From Manduca sexta (Eukaryota; Arthropoda; Insecta; Lepidoptera; Sphingidae), in assembly GCF_014839805.1 (NCBI RefSeq), contig NC_051135.1, forward strand, positions 9,365,291 through 9,429,290: DNA of 64,000 bases. The letters run 5' to 3'. Positions 21,291 to 33,945 of this stretch are shown here, one piece after another. Numbering within the stretch: the stretch's first letter is position 1; the number at the start of each line of letters is the position of its first letter. A program made the position numbers and the translations under genes. The notes under the pieces were generated by a model that saw only the letters and a program-made list of their open reading frames with translations, did not search any database and was not told the DNA's origin.

Positions 21291-24200
21291 TGACAAGTTC
21301 TAAACCTTCAAGAAGGTAAATATTAATAACAATTAAAAGAAAGAAAGGGGTCCAAACGTCTATAAAGAAAGATTTGTGATGCTAACGGGTATGACTCAAA
21401 AATGCTTTTCTTTCCTCGATTAATTATGCTTTGAATACTCAGCTCTACTTATACAATGTTGCTTGACGGCAAACATAGACATTACATTTTTATTTATTTA
21501 GCTAGACTCGAAAACGAAAGGTCTATCACCTCCTAAACTTAACGCGTGGATGTAATTGAATCAAATTTATAATATAATCAAAACCTCTTGATTACAGCTT
21601 CCACACTAATTTATTCTGTAGTCTGAAGGTATAATTGCGGTCTGAAGCAACGTTGTAATTGCTCCTTTGTCAAAGGGTAACAAGAAGCCTATGTTTGGGA
21701 GATCGGCACACTGTTGAAGTTGCTTCCACGGTTAAAGGAGTAGGTAATATCATTAACAATGAACTACATATACCAAAAGGTAATATATTGAAATAGGCTG
21801 ACAATGAAATATTAATGATTTGATTGACTGATGTTTTTCATACTTATAGAAATATATCTGACGATAGCTTCGTAGATGAAGAGTTGACGCTTATATTCAC
21901 CTACTTTCTGAGTGACAAAAATTCACAGTTAAAGTACACAGTAAATTTTAGCATTGTAAATATTTATTTTAAATTAATTTGATAACATGAAACATATAGA
22001 TTCGTACGTCTTGATAACCCATTTGATTCAAGCGTGAGAAATCTGTACAACTATGCCGCTTCGGAGCAATCACCTATTACGTTGAAGGGTTTCAGGCCAT
22101 TGTCAGTATTCATATGGCTTCTGATAGTTCTATTATTATATTATTCATGAATGGAAAGTGGTAATTTTCGTTCAAAGTTCATTCACATCTTTCCCGTGCA
22201 ATGCATATTAGGAAGCCTTGGATTTGATTACCGAAGCGGATATTTCGAGAAATATATGGTTTTTTTTTTCATCAAATTCCTTGTGAATGTAGGCTTTAGA
22301 CAGGTAGCTGATAAAAGATAAATTATTTCGGTAAAACGTTTGAATAAAATGTTATGAAATAGATTAGACTGAGATAAGCATAAAAGTACATAATGAAAGG
22401 GTTTTGAACATAGACAATAACTTCATTGAGTTAATATAAGCAAAAAATTTATCTAGACTTGAAGTTAATACATGCGCTGGATTAAAAGAAACAAATAAAT
22501 ATCGACTAAATAATTAATCTAATACAAGGAACAGCTGTATTTTTTATTTAGTTTTATCCATCAGAATATGAAAAAATACGGAAACCTTGATAAATTCCAT
22601 TTTAATTAATATACAATTCAGAGTGAACAGAACTCAATCTGAGATTATTGAATAAATTGCATATTTTTAACTGACCAGCGAATAAGTTAGAATTTGTATC
22701 GCCGTACTGAATCTCCATTTACATAAATAACTTGATAATATTTTCTGTCGCCTGTTTTTTATTTAACTGGAAGAATACGCGAGCTTTAAAGTCCGTGAAG
22801 TTACTTCTATCATCAAAAGATTTTTTTATAATCTGATTATTTTTCTATCCGTCGTTTCTATATTAAGCTGTACACTTTCGTGGTCTTGTTGGATTAATGG
22901 AAGTAAACATGAATTATGAAATTCGTAAAGGATTTTCTATCGCCAGAATCCGAAAATTATTGTTGAAGTTACTCGATGCATCACTCCTAAAACTTCGCTT
23001 TCTTCTTTCCTTACCTTAAAAGGTTTTAATCTTTGTGATCGGAGCTTCACACTATATTCTCGTTGTATATTTTATTTGCTTTTCTTCAACACACCTAATC
23101 TTATAATTATGGAGATATTTCTTTATAATACAATTGTAGTTTATTGCTGAAGACTTGTAATTTGGATGGATACCACTTCTTTATCTATTATATCAGCTAC
23201 AAATCAAAGACATAGTAGTGCAATTATGAACCTTATCATCTCACAAACTAGCGTCTCATAATTCACCACAACATGCACACATTCACTTTATAAAATCCAA
23301 TTTATTGGATCATAAAAATATCTAAACCAAGCGGACAGTCCCATGGTTACACGTGCCGAATATATCAGCATATGGAGTTTGAAAAATGATCATAAAGAAT
23401 CGTCCCCGAGCCAGGTGGAACCATGATCAGCGAGCGTACGAAACTGTATTTTTAACGAAATATTTGTATGGTTTTTGCTGCGGAATGAATAGTAGTTTTC
23501 TCGTTCAAATTGATATGTGGAGCCGTGGACAACATGCCTTTATAGTCTATACAATCAGTAAAGTTAATAGAAAAGAAATATAGACTTTATTAGAAGGTTA
23601 TGTATAATGAGCAAGATGACGTGGTCAGTCGTGCGAAAAAAACGAAGAAAGAAAAAGGTCGCGAAACTGAAACGGCTAGCCAGCGGACCACTGCGTTGGA
23701 TTGCATTTAGGTTAGGATCGGACGGACGTTCACAATCGTTGAATTTCGCTAGCAAAATTTTTATGTTCTTGCTCTTTTGCTTATTTGTTAAATAATTTGA
23801 TTAAAACTGTTGTCTTTTCGTAAATAAGTTAAGTTTTTGTTATGAGTATTAAATACTATTTTAGATTTGAGTTAATTGTCAAACAAATAAATGTTGAAAA
23901 CGCGAAAATTATAATATCGATGATTTATTTTATTTTTCTGTAAAATAATAAATATTTCCAAAAGGTAAATAAAGGGGGAAGCATGCATTATTGTTTGTAG
24001 TTCACCAACATGAAAATTTAAATCTCATTTTCCGAACATAAATAAAAAATCACATAATAACATAAATAAAAAATAACATAGTAACAGTGAGAGATATGCG
24101 TGAATGTGAGTGGGATGACATACACTATCGATTAGTCTAATGTTAAGCGTTAAATATTGTAGGAAGGCATCTTGTCTACGCAGCAGACGTACCGTTTCAT

Positions 24201-24734
24201 GGTAAATAAATGACTTGAAAAGGTTAAGATGCACGAATGCACGAATGCACTGCCTGCTTTAGAAGAAACGTTTATATATACGGAGAACGGTCGGACTACT
24301 ATTACTTATTAGATAATCATATTTCCAAGGAAATAGTACTGTAAACCGAAATACAGGTTCTTCCAAGTTCAGCTATAGATACTACCATATAAAAAAATAG
24401 TATTTTATATCCTCCCAAATCCGACTTGGAGTTTAAGTATTACTACTGAATTTTTTTAAAATAAATTATTAATGGAGCTTCTAAAATTCTCACTTATTAT
24501 ACCAAATGGAGCACCAAGTTGTCTTTTTATACTTTTCCGTGACCTCAGAGTATATTTCAACTGTTGGTAAATATAGAGCAATGTCTCCTAACGAGAGTCA
24601 TTTGCAAGACATCAAGGTAGGCAAGCAAAACTCATCAAACACGCCAGAAAGCGCATAATATTACTAAATACCTTAAGTTAGAGTATAAGTTAACTTGTTA
24701 CTTAACTTTATAAAAATGTTCTTTATGTTAATAA
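21291..24734. other. AT-rich DNA, no gene seen
   Basis: Apart from a short repeat C fragment at about 21445-21530 (TGCTTGACGGCAAACATAGA), no repeat, exon or promoter could be supported in this 3.4-kb stretch. Confidence 0.5.
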
Positions 24735-24905
24735 ACTAGCTTTTGCCCGCGGCTCCACCCGCGTAAGAAAGTTTTTCCGTATTAAATGTCTCATTTTATA
24801 TTTCCTAGGATAAAAAGTAGCTTAACTAATATAGCTTCCTTTCAGTGAAAGAATTGTCAAAATCGGTTCAGTAGTTCCAGCGATTACTCCCTACAAATAA
24901 ACTAA
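24735..24905 (-). mobile_element. Repeat L-like element (Helitron-like candidate)
   Basis: It begins ACTAGCTTTTGCCCGCGGCT, the reversed common lepidopteran repeat terminus, and contains ATCGGTTCAGTAGTTCCAGC. Confidence 0.6.
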
Positions 24906-24936
24906 CGAGAATTCTAACATGAAACTCTGATCAACC

Positions 24937-25200
24937 TCCAGATCAGGCACCGCAAGTGGAAATGGATTGGGCACACACTCCGAAGTGATGCAGACCATAT
25001 TTCTATATAAGCTATGGAGTGAAATGCCCAAGGGAAGCGTAAGCGGCGCCATCCTAAACAAACGTAATCGACGAAGCGAAAAGAGTTGGGAAGACTTGAA
25101 GCGAAATCAAGCAGGCAGCTCAAGACCGTTCGGGTTGGAGAGTCACTGTGGACGCTCTCTAAGGATATAATATATCCCTGTAAGGGAGAGGTACTGTGGA
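24937..25200 (+). mobile_element. LINE ORF C-terminal remnant
   Basis: With stops removed, the frame reads RHRKWKWIGHTLRSDADHIS, then EWNAQGKRKRRHPKQT and VGESLWTLSKD. This is the C-terminal pattern of insect and invertebrate non-LTR endonuclease/reverse transcriptases (KWxWIGHTLR, WNPQGKRKRGRPK). Stops in frame show that it is dead. A 111-codon frame on the opposite strand is a shadow. Confidence 0.8.
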
Positions 25201-26049
25201 TGACTGGGGACATAAAACTTGCATGATGAATGATGACTTTATAGTCCAAAAATATAATGTAACATCCACGCCGTGCCTACCTCCAGATACACATTTATGG
25301 AGGAACAGGACCAAGGTTTGAACAACTTAATTGCCAACATTAGGCCGAGTGATTACAATTGATTCACCCACACCGGCGGCGAGTTAATCATCTTTAATAT
25401 GGCTTTTAGCAGTGATCTACGTCATCAAGGCAATTACGGAATAATAGCAAGATTTTTTTAGTTGATGAAGATAGTTTTTGGGTAGTACTGTGTATCAAAG
25501 GTGTATTTTGATAGAAGAAACTATAGATGATATATGGATGCACGATAGATGTCTCTCGATAATTGCCAGAATTATGCCGGTCTATTAAAAATGTTAAAGG
25601 ATACAGTTAATAGGCCAGTATTAATATGCCATAAGTATGTCACAAGCTTAAAATTCCGTAACAGAAGTTATTTTAAAAACGTAAACATCAATAAAACGGT
25701 TTATTGAAAAATAAATTAATAATGCACATGCCAGTATGATTATTTCTTCTTATTATGTAGCATATTGAAATACATTGTAAACTTTGTGATAAAATATTTC
25801 GATATTAAACTTTATTCCAATTAAATAAACACTACCGAAAATACTTCCATTGTGTCCATACAAATACATTCAAAGCGTATTTTTTCATTTCAGCTTCAAA
25901 AGGGATTTCGCCGATATATATCGAAAGCCCAAAATACCGCACCGCATTCCGCTGACAACAGAAAGATTTGACACACACTGGCTTCCGTATACCCATTCTG
26001 ATGCATACTCGTTTTATTCAGATTTCGAATTACTTTTTGTATGTTTAAT

Positions 26050-26170
26050 GCACAGGTCACACGCCGGAAGGGTGGGCAGAAGTGCAACTGACCTTTTCGC
26101 TAAGAGTTTGGCTTCACGATGACAATGATAGACAGAGAGTTTATCGCCATTCCGAACACATTTACTCAAC
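26050..26170 (-). mobile_element. SINE-A fragment, strongly decayed
   Basis: GTCACACGCCGGAAGGGTGG and GCAGAAGTGCAACTGACC follow the reversed SINE-A tail. The match is weak. 25250-26050 otherwise holds nothing recognisable. Confidence 0.4.
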
Positions 26171-26621
26171 ATTAGCAAGGATGTCCGTCGTGAAATAGAA
26201 ATCATTTCTGCAAAAAGCGTTGCAATAATATGTAGAGGTTCAGCATTTTTCAACAGAATATTCGTATAACACAAGTATGTTGCTTCTTCCTTTTTCGAGT
26301 GTGTCTTTCAAACTATTAGCATAATATCGGAAGCAACTAAATTGGTTTTGTTATGCATATTCTTAGAAGCTTAGGATATTATGTTATAAATACATTTTGT
26401 ATAAATTATGGGACTGACATCGTCAGAATTAACAGTCTCTTAAATAAATTATAATAAAGCCACCTGGCAACGTGAGCATTTGAATGAGACAAATTTAAAC
26501 GTCTTAGCAATATTGTTACATGTATTGGCCACATTTGACATCAATTTATTACTAGACACAATTAAACCTCACACGTCAACTAATAGTTTGATTAAGTCTG
26601 TTTTATATTTGTAATAACTAT

Positions 26622-26947
26622 AATAATAATAATATCAGCCCTGTATTATATACTTGCCCACTGCTGAGCACGGGCCTACTCTACTACTGAGAGGGATTAG
26701 GCCTTAGTCCACCACACTAGCCTAGTGCGGATTGGTAGACTTCATACACCTTCGAAATTCCTATAGAGAACTTCTCAGATGTGCAGGTTTCCTCACGATG
26801 TTTTCCTTCACCGTTAAAGCAAACGATAAATTCACAAAGAATACACACATGATTTTAGAAAAGTCAGAGGTGTGTGCCCTTGGGATTTGAACCTGCGGAC
26901 ATTCGTCTTGGCAGTCCGTTCCACACCCAACTAGGCTATCGCCGCTT
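26622..26947 (-). mobile_element. SINE-B copy, full length
   Basis: Runs from ATAATAATATCAGCCCTGTA through AGGTTTCCTCACGATGTTTT to CCAACTAGGCTATCGCCGCT, an intact reversed A box. It is among the least diverged SINE-B copies here. Confidence 0.92.
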
Positions 26948-28014
26948 AGTAATAGCTATATATAATTTTAATTTTCGTCAGCTATCTTCTTTGTCTTTAA
27001 TGGAAACAGTGTATTAAGTAACTTAATTTTTAGCCATAGTTTGTTCTATTTTCTAATCCAAGTAAACAAATAAGGCTTCTGTGTTAAGAAAATATATCCA
27101 ATATTGCTGTTAAAGTAATTGTTTATTCTTAGAGCGAAATATTCGGACCGTAGCATGAATCAACAGTAATTAAATCAAAAGAAGGGGAAAGTAATATTGA
27201 AAGCGTCATGAAACGGGCTAGAAAGGTTTGTAGAGCCGACTCATCATACCTCGGGATTGAGATGGTGTTGCCAGATTTTAAATGGAAAATATCGGTATTT
27301 ATAATAAAACTGGCTTTTTTATCTTTATTTAAGGAACTTGGTCGTAATTTAAAGCTGCCTTATTAGTCCAGTGGCAGCATTACGGTAGTGGTGGATTTGA
27401 GATGTGTACCAGAGATTATGGTTTCGATTCTCAGGTTAAATATCTGGCAACTTGCGTTTTATCGAATTGAAATATTTCGAAAATTAGTTTCCCAGAAATC
27501 GAAACTGTTGAGATTAGATGGAGTACTGAGTCCTTTAGTTCCTAAAGGTTTCTACCTATGTATATATAAAATCCTTAGTTTCGGCTATCTGCTAGCGTGA
27601 AAGTACTTTTCTAAAATGCTCGACTACACGTTTTGAAGAAACAAAAATTGCTTATTGTGATAAATCGCTGAATGGTTTTGGATGAATTTTATGCAAATTT
27701 CATTCAAATCCATTTAGCGATTTATGCATTACTTCTAACAAACAGCCAAATATCTACATGAACTTTCACATTCAAATAATATGGTATAGAATGAATATCG
27801 TACCTAGTTCCTCGAATTCTATAAATTTTATGCTGGCAACACTGATCCAGATATCCATTAAAGGTAATAACTACCCGGCATCAGCTGAATCCTGTTCTTT
27901 AATCTCAATTCTCACCTCGCATAGGGGTTACAACGTATTATTCAACTTCGAGGCTCGTGTGTATACTAAAATACAGTGTATATAGGTATACTGTTCTGCT
28001 TGATACGATCGATT
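26948..28014. other. AT-rich DNA with a possible repeat L fragment
   Basis: 27600-27750 resembles the lepidopteran repeats with AATCGCTGAATGGTTTTGGA. No gene is seen. Confidence 0.35.
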
Positions 28015-28264
28015 TATACAGGGTAATTTTGACAATGAGTTACTAAATTAAACTACATGTTCGGCTTGACCTTTACTGACATTGTGCCAAAAATCAACCA
28101 TAATTAACGAATATTTTAACCAAAAATCCTGATTTGTGTTTTCTGATTTTTTGTTCATTTTGTAGTTTAATGCGAATATGGTGTGTGCGTGAGTGTATTT
28201 CTGACTGGAAGTATGATGTTGACGCTGCAACGAATTCTCTTAGAGGAGTAATAGGAGCATTAGG
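28015..28264 (+). mobile_element. MITE-E copy, right half missing
   Basis: TATA then CAGGGTAATTTTGACAATGA match the left end of the copy at 343. Similarity continues through GTGTGTGCGTGAGTGTATTT and stops near 28264, where SINE-B sequence begins. Confidence 0.8.
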
Positions 28265-28276
28265 GTACATAGGTTC

Positions 28277-28366
28277 AGATCGGTCAGAGGTTTATATCTT
28301 GGGATTTGAACCTGCGGACATTCGTCTTACAGTCCGTTCCACAACCAACTAGGCTATCACCGCTTT
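28277..28366 (-). mobile_element. SINE-B head, partial
   Basis: TTGGGATTTGAACCTGCGGA and CCAACTAGGCTATCACCGCT give the reversed tRNA-like head only. It abuts the broken end of MITE-E. Confidence 0.8.
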
Positions 28367-29400
28367 TTAAAAGGACATTAGAGCTAGCGTACTTACTTAG
28401 CATTATGAGGCGTATCAGACATCTTAGGGTTACGAACACAATGTAGTGGCATGCAGTTCTTTGCATTTAATACTTTGGGATTCCAATTGTTTACATACAG
28501 AAGTGATACTTACTATCTGTCGAGCAACTAGCTCGTCTCGTCATTCAATGGCAAATATAAACCTTATAGAAGCGGGATGTGTTGTTCCTGCTCCGAAACC
28601 TCGTTCCATCGCAAATTAAGTTCCCGAAGGCTTATCTAAAATGAAATCTATGGCATCTTGTTTATGGCTAATTGAGTGTTGCAATCGCAGATATCTTTCG
28701 TGCGATACCGATTAGGGCTGTGTTCGTTGATGCTTTTGATTCCACGTGGAATATTTTGTATACAAAAATCAATATTGTTCAACACATGTTTCGTCATTGG
28801 TATGTCTTTGTTTATAATTCGGATCTCATGGGGGTTTCTATCATGAAAATTATAAATATATAAATGATTTTTGCACAATTTAATTAGCGCTAGATACGTC
28901 AAGACAACCAACGACAGCATCAATTATAATATCTTTCGAATTATAAAGTATTTCGCTAGATACATGAAGACGTGACAAGGCCTCGATCACTTGAAAGTCT
29001 TCTAGAATAAAAGGTTTACATTATCCATGCATAATTTAAATCAACAGTAAAGTTGTCTAGTTACTGTTTTTAAAGTAAAGTTACTTTCCGGCCCATAATC
29101 TGTTACGTAAACAGTCGTTTCAATATCTTGCTACGTTTCTACGAAAAGTAAAGATAAATAATCATTAAACATTAATTGTATTAGTAAAGAAGTGAAAAGG
29201 TTTATTCATAAAATATCATTTAATTTCTTGTTTGGAAACCTTGAGGAATCCAAGTAATTTGCAATAGAGAATAACCGACCAGTTTCACACATGCCATTAC
29301 GCGAAGGTATCGGATTACAATCTGAAGAACATTGAAGTCTTTATGTATTTAGCATACGATTTATTAGTTTATTACCTCTTATTACCGCGTAATGGCAATT
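28367..29400. other. No gene recognised
   Basis: A small repeat C-like scrap (GAGCAACTAGCTCGTCTCGTC, 28519 region) occurs; the rest is AT-rich. Confidence 0.35.
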
Positions 29401-29401
29401 T

Positions 29402-29543
29402 GACTGCCTTGGTAGCGCAGATGTAATGAGTACACAATGCGAGTACGACCCGCGCTGAGGTCCTGGGTTCAAATCCTGGGTCGGGCCAAAATAATTGTGA
29501 CTGGATAAACAGTATACAACTACGCCAACGAGGCAGTCAATAA
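29402..29543. mobile_element. SINE-A head with inverted terminal copy
   Basis: The forward head TGACTGCCTTGGTAGCGCAG plus B box GGTTCAAATCCTGGGTCGGG is followed after about 35 bases by AACTACGCCAACGAGGCAGT, the same head in reverse. The family body is missing. It is not a functional tRNA, as the acceptor arm does not close. Confidence 0.7.
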
Positions 29544-29719
29544 TTAATAGTAATATGATTTACCGAATTTTGAGAATATTTTTAGAACTACTTATAGCCC
29601 TATGTCCACACTAGATTGTTTAGTCGCCTAAGGCTGCATTCAGATTTTTAATCGCTCGAATCGCATTGATATTACTAAAATGTAAACACGGATCTTTGAG
29701 TATAAATTGATGTTCCTGG

Positions 29720-30045
29720 AAACAGTTGTATACATTGACGTATACTCTATAGACACGAACGTCCAAAATCTGAACTAAATGGCATCTAAAACATCAATGT
29801 TATAACCTATTTATTCACTTGAACAACAAATAATTTTACTTGTTTGACTAATATTTTTTATTCACATCCAGTTTACACTTAGCCTCGAGTTCTTATATCA
29901 GGAGCACCACTCCGAAGATAACCACAAGCTGTTAATATTGCCCATACTAAAGTCAGTTTGAATGGTTTGCAGTTCAATTCAGTTGAATACAGTAAATGTT
30001 CAGAATGCCAAATCTAGAACGTACATACATATATATCGATGGATA
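29720..30045 (+). repeat. Dispersed repeat I, copy 1
   Basis: About 325 bases closely match 42040-42370: shared blocks include TAAAGTCAGTTTGAATGG and GAACAACAAATAATTTTACT. It has no coding potential or terminal repeats. Confidence 0.8.
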
Positions 30046-30231
30046 TACCTATACCTATATGTGTTTTAATTGTGTGATTAATATTGGTCGCTAGTTCGTC
30101 CGACCGATGCCTGAATGACTCCTGAGAATCAAACGCTTGATATGATTTTCAGTTTTATCGTGACATGTTCATATTTCAACGAACCCTTTAAAAAAAAAGA
30201 AAAAAATAGTTTTACAATGCACGTGCCATTT

Positions 30232-30760
30232 ATGATTTCTTATGTTTACGCAAATGTTAGACATTAAGGTGGTAGCTCAAGGTCCATTTTCATACATTTT
30301 GTTTCGGCTTTAATCTGGGTAACTAAACAAGTATTGGCAAGTAAAGAATTTAAATTCACGTCTAGTTAGTGATTAGTTCTCGCAGTTGAAGAAAAATGTA
30401 AAAATAATTAATAATCATGGATATTTCTGCCTTTAAAATTTCGTCATATTAAATTTTAAAGGCCGAAATATCCATGATTATTAATTATTTTACGTTTTTC
30501 TTCAACTGCGAGAACTAATCACTAACTAGACGTGAATTTAAATTCTTTACTTGCCAATACTTGTTTAGTTACCCAGATTAAAGCCGAAACAAAATGTATG
30601 AAAATGGACCTTGAGCTACCACCTTAAAATTAAACTATTTTCAGATTTTATCGCAGTTTTCATATTTTAGTTTTCTGCCGACATTTTGAGGACTTTGCAG
30701 CCTACGTGGTGATGGGGGAGACTGACTTTGCGGATGACCAACACCTCAGAAAAATAGTTT
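30232..30760 (+). mobile_element. Repeat F copy, interrupted by foldback element
   Basis: GATTTCTTATGTTTACGCAA to GTTAGACA (ends 30261) resumes after 30627 at AATTAAACTATTTTCAGATT and continues through CTGACTTTGCGGATGACCAA. Rejoining gives the sequence order seen at 10785 and 35448. Confidence 0.85.
30266..30623. mobile_element. Near-perfect 358-base foldback element
   Basis: Arms of about 176 bases pair with only two substitutions and one single-base indel, separated by a 9-base loop (30442-30450). Outer ends read GGTGGTAGCTCAAGGTCCAT and its reverse complement. TTAA flanks both sides (30262-30265 and 30624-30627); a TA duplication with AAGGTGG ends is equally compatible. It contains no ORF. 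It was inserted into repeat F. Confidence 0.9.
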
Positions 30761-31339
30761 TTTAACACGTGCCATAAATTACAATGTAGAATAGAAATAT
30801 TTATAAAGGAGTCGAGGGTAGTGCGTCCAGGCCTGTTCTCAATTTACCAAATAATTAAAAATCAGTCTTGTTTTACGAGAGTTTCCTTCCGCTTCGTCCT
30901 ATAAAATATCTAATTATCATCATCAGCCTAGAAGTTTCTCAATAATTGATTCAAAGTGAGGAAGGTCCTCACAATACGTACCGTGTCCAGCCTGTAACCT
31001 ACCGTCTACCTTCTGTAACTGGCTCATAAACCAACAGATAATTAAGATCTTCTGGAGATGTCGAGGCTTTTGGTATAAAATATAAATCCATGGTCAGAAA
31101 CAACAATCGGAACAATAATTGTAGAGGCCACATCCCACATATCAGTAGCCTCATGTGCCAAGTCTATTTGGTTATCTTATCTTTTATGAGCTAGTACTAT
31201 TATAAACACCATCTCTACTGTAATACCTATTCCTTTCTTTGAAACTGACACTTCATCAATGCGTCTGTAATTTTGGATATTCTTTACTTACTGCGAAGTG
31301 ATTAAGTTGGTCGTTTCCTAACCTTTTTGACCGGATTGC

Positions 31340-31460
31340 ACAGTCATACCGGCTTGCATAATTGCTTCTTCACGCTCCGGTTGAAGGACCCCAAGTTATA
31401 GAAAGGAGAGAACACGTGTGCTGGCAAACCATTCCACAGCCTGATGGTATGGTAACCTAT
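31340..31460 (-). mobile_element. LINE C-terminal fragment
   Basis: On the minus strand the peptide reads YNLGSFNRSVKKQLC after a degenerate W-N-G-L-P-type segment, a frequent C-terminal pattern of insect reverse transcriptase ORFs. A related fragment lies at 56335-56425. The opposite 149-codon frame (31362-31811) is not a convincing gene. 31460-32585 is otherwise featureless. Confidence 0.5.
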
Positions 31461-32585
31461 TTCATTATTAATATTCCTAAACCCATTTCCTCATGGCAGA
31501 GATATCAAATGCCTTTGTGTCGTATTGAGGTTATACTCATTATAAAAATGAGGTGGAATCTAACAAAAGATTTATATTCCGAGCTGCCAGACTTATCAAT
31601 ACGTCAGTCTAGAAAGTTTTTTCAGTCAGTCGGAATAAAAGTTTGGATACATAGTAAGGATCGCTTAATAATATTCAAAGAAACGTCGCAGTTACGTCAT
31701 TTTACTGAAGTTATTTTTCCAATAATTGAAATGGCTAACGTAAGTTACACAATAGGTGTTGCTCGACGCTTCCCTCGCATTGAAAGCCTTTCCCACTACA
31801 ATAGTCCCTAAAAACAGTTTATAGTCCCATCTGTACGATTTCGACGGCATCTATTTAAAAATCAGAGTAAAATAGTCCCATTGTATCCTTTGGGAGCTAA
31901 TTACCGATATAAAAATTTGCCTATATGGTAATCCTGGAGATGGTCTATCCATTTGCTAAAGCTGTTCCTGCGTTCCCTTCTAACAAACATCCAAACAATT
32001 CCCAAACTTTGTCTTTACAATATTAGCAAGAGTAAGATAAGATAAAAACAGTAAGAATAAAGACAGAAAAAAGAAAGAAGACAGTAAAACAGTAAGATTT
32101 TATAACACTATGATATATCTAGAAAAACATTATAAATATGTTCATTATTAATACCCTAATAAGGTATTATGGGAAATGTTTAAGTATTAAAATAAACCTT
32201 ATGTAATAAAACATTGAGTCCAACCGTGGTCAACAAAACTGGGTGAAAAATAAAACAAAATAATCGACATATATATATAATTTGTATTAAATCAACAATA
32301 TTCTTAGTCTTTACAGTTCTTTGGCGAATTTCAGCTCATTTAGGTTACTATTATATTTCACAATCCCCACCGACTGAATCAAATACATCTATTTATATTT
32401 TATTAATTATTTTTATACACATTACTTACAATTCTATGTGTTATTCGCCCACACAATAATGAGAAACAATAGGAAAACTTGGCACATCTCTTGTCTCGCC
32501 CCGGAGCTTGGTGATCGCACTGTAAAAGAAAATGTATTGTTAAAAATAATATTTAGGTTTACACATTTTAACTGCTGTTTTAAAA

Positions 32586-32825
32586 TCAGTCTGCCTCGGT
32601 GTTCGGCAGCGCTACAGCGCTCTGAGCTAGGACGGGTTTGCATCCCGGGTCGGGCAGAGTGATATTTGGGTTTTTCTGCTCAGTATCAGCCCGGACTCTG
32701 GAATTTATTCCCAATATGGCGATAGATTCGGTTCTATCACATCATAGGACGGAACACACTTGGAGAAAAGCGGGTGCCCTGGTTGCGCCTTTGCATACCC
32801 CTTCGGGGAAAAATGCGTGATGTAT
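32586..32825 (+). mobile_element. SINE-A copy
   Basis: CTGCCTCGGTGTTCGGCAGC head, CATCCCGGGTCGGGCAGAGT, TCAGCCCGGACTCTGGAATT and the tail TACCCCTTCGGGGAAAAATG are present. Confidence 0.85.
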
Positions 32826-32904
32826 GTGTTAAAATCAACCTGTTAAATCTTAAGTATACTTTAATTTATTGAACTATTTTTATAGACTTAAGCTGCCATT
32901 TAAG

Positions 32905-33040
32905 AGCCTCATCATCTCAGCCACAGGAAATCCACTGCTGAACATAGGCCTCCCCCAAGGATCTCCACGTCGAACTGTTGGAAGCGGCCTGCATCCAGCG
33001 ACTTCCTGCGACCTTAGCCAGGTCGTCCGTCCACCTTGTA
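32905..33040 (-). mobile_element. RTE-like LINE 3' end
   Basis: The minus strand encodes WTDDLAKVAGSRWMQAASN then WRSLGEAYVQQWISCG and a stop, followed by GATGATG. This is the same family as 12074-12250 but with an uninterrupted remnant. 33060-33720 holds a repeat D scrap near 33310 and nothing else. Confidence 0.85.
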
Positions 33041-33721
33041 GGCTTTAAGAGCCTATCCTCAAATAATTCGGGGTACTTCTCCTTCTTTTAAAAAAAATGG
33101 CTTCACCGTTTTATCAGTGATTTTGCCAAAGTCGGGGTTATAAAATAAACAAAACCCAGGTGTCAGCTGTCATATTGTTATCCAAGATATCACTTGAGCC
33201 AATGTTTACATGGCTTTATTAAAAAGATATCTTAAGATGGTGACCTTAATATGACAGTGTCTTATCTAAAACACAATTCAAAGTGAAGCCGAGACGCGTG
33301 TATGAATAGGATCCAACGGCTTACCATCAGGTACAGTAGGATCATTTTGCGTGCCAATATAAAAAAAAGTTGTAACGGGAGGTTCAATCAATTTTCATAT
33401 CGAGCGTCACTTTATTTTTGTAATCATTTTTAGGGGCAGGAATCGAGATGTTCAATCAATTTTCGTATCAAGCGTCACTTTGGTTTTGTGATAATTTCTC
33501 TGGGCAAGATCCTACAAAGAGAGATGAGACCAGACCGGTTGTAAAAATTGAACATATTTCTTTTGCAATAATGTTTGATGAGGGCAGTGTTCTTGCATTG
33601 GAGTGAGATGGGGGTAGACGGAAACAATAATATACTCAATCTAAATTCTAGTTCTAACTACGCAATTAGTTAAGTGAAGTGGCAATTTCTAACAAATCTA
33701 CTTAAAAACCATAATAAACAC

Positions 33722-33945
33722 ACATCACATCTGTATGCTCTAAGGGAAAGCAAGAGTTCTATCAGAGCATCCACTTCGTCTTTGCGTTCCGTAAAATGAT
33801 GTGATAAGAGTTTATCGCCAAATCGAGGACAAATTCTAGACTACAGGCTAATAGACCAGAAAAACTCAATATCACCCGATAATTGAACCCGGGACCTTAG
33901 TGTTTAGTGTGCACGCAATATAACTACGCTACTTAGGCAGTCAAT
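33722..33945 (-). mobile_element. SINE-A copy
   Basis: GTTCCGTAAAATGATGTGAT, AATTCTAGACTACAGGCTAA, GATAATTGAACCCGGGACCT and CTACGCTACTTAGGCAGTCA form the reversed family, ending in the head. Confidence 0.8.

Noticed and set aside
24914..25249. 111-codon frame on the minus strand
   Set aside because: It is the shadow of the LINE remnant translated on the plus strand.
31362..31811. 149-codon open frame on the plus strand
   Set aside because: It begins opposite a LINE C-terminal fragment and shows no domain, composition or splice context of a gene.
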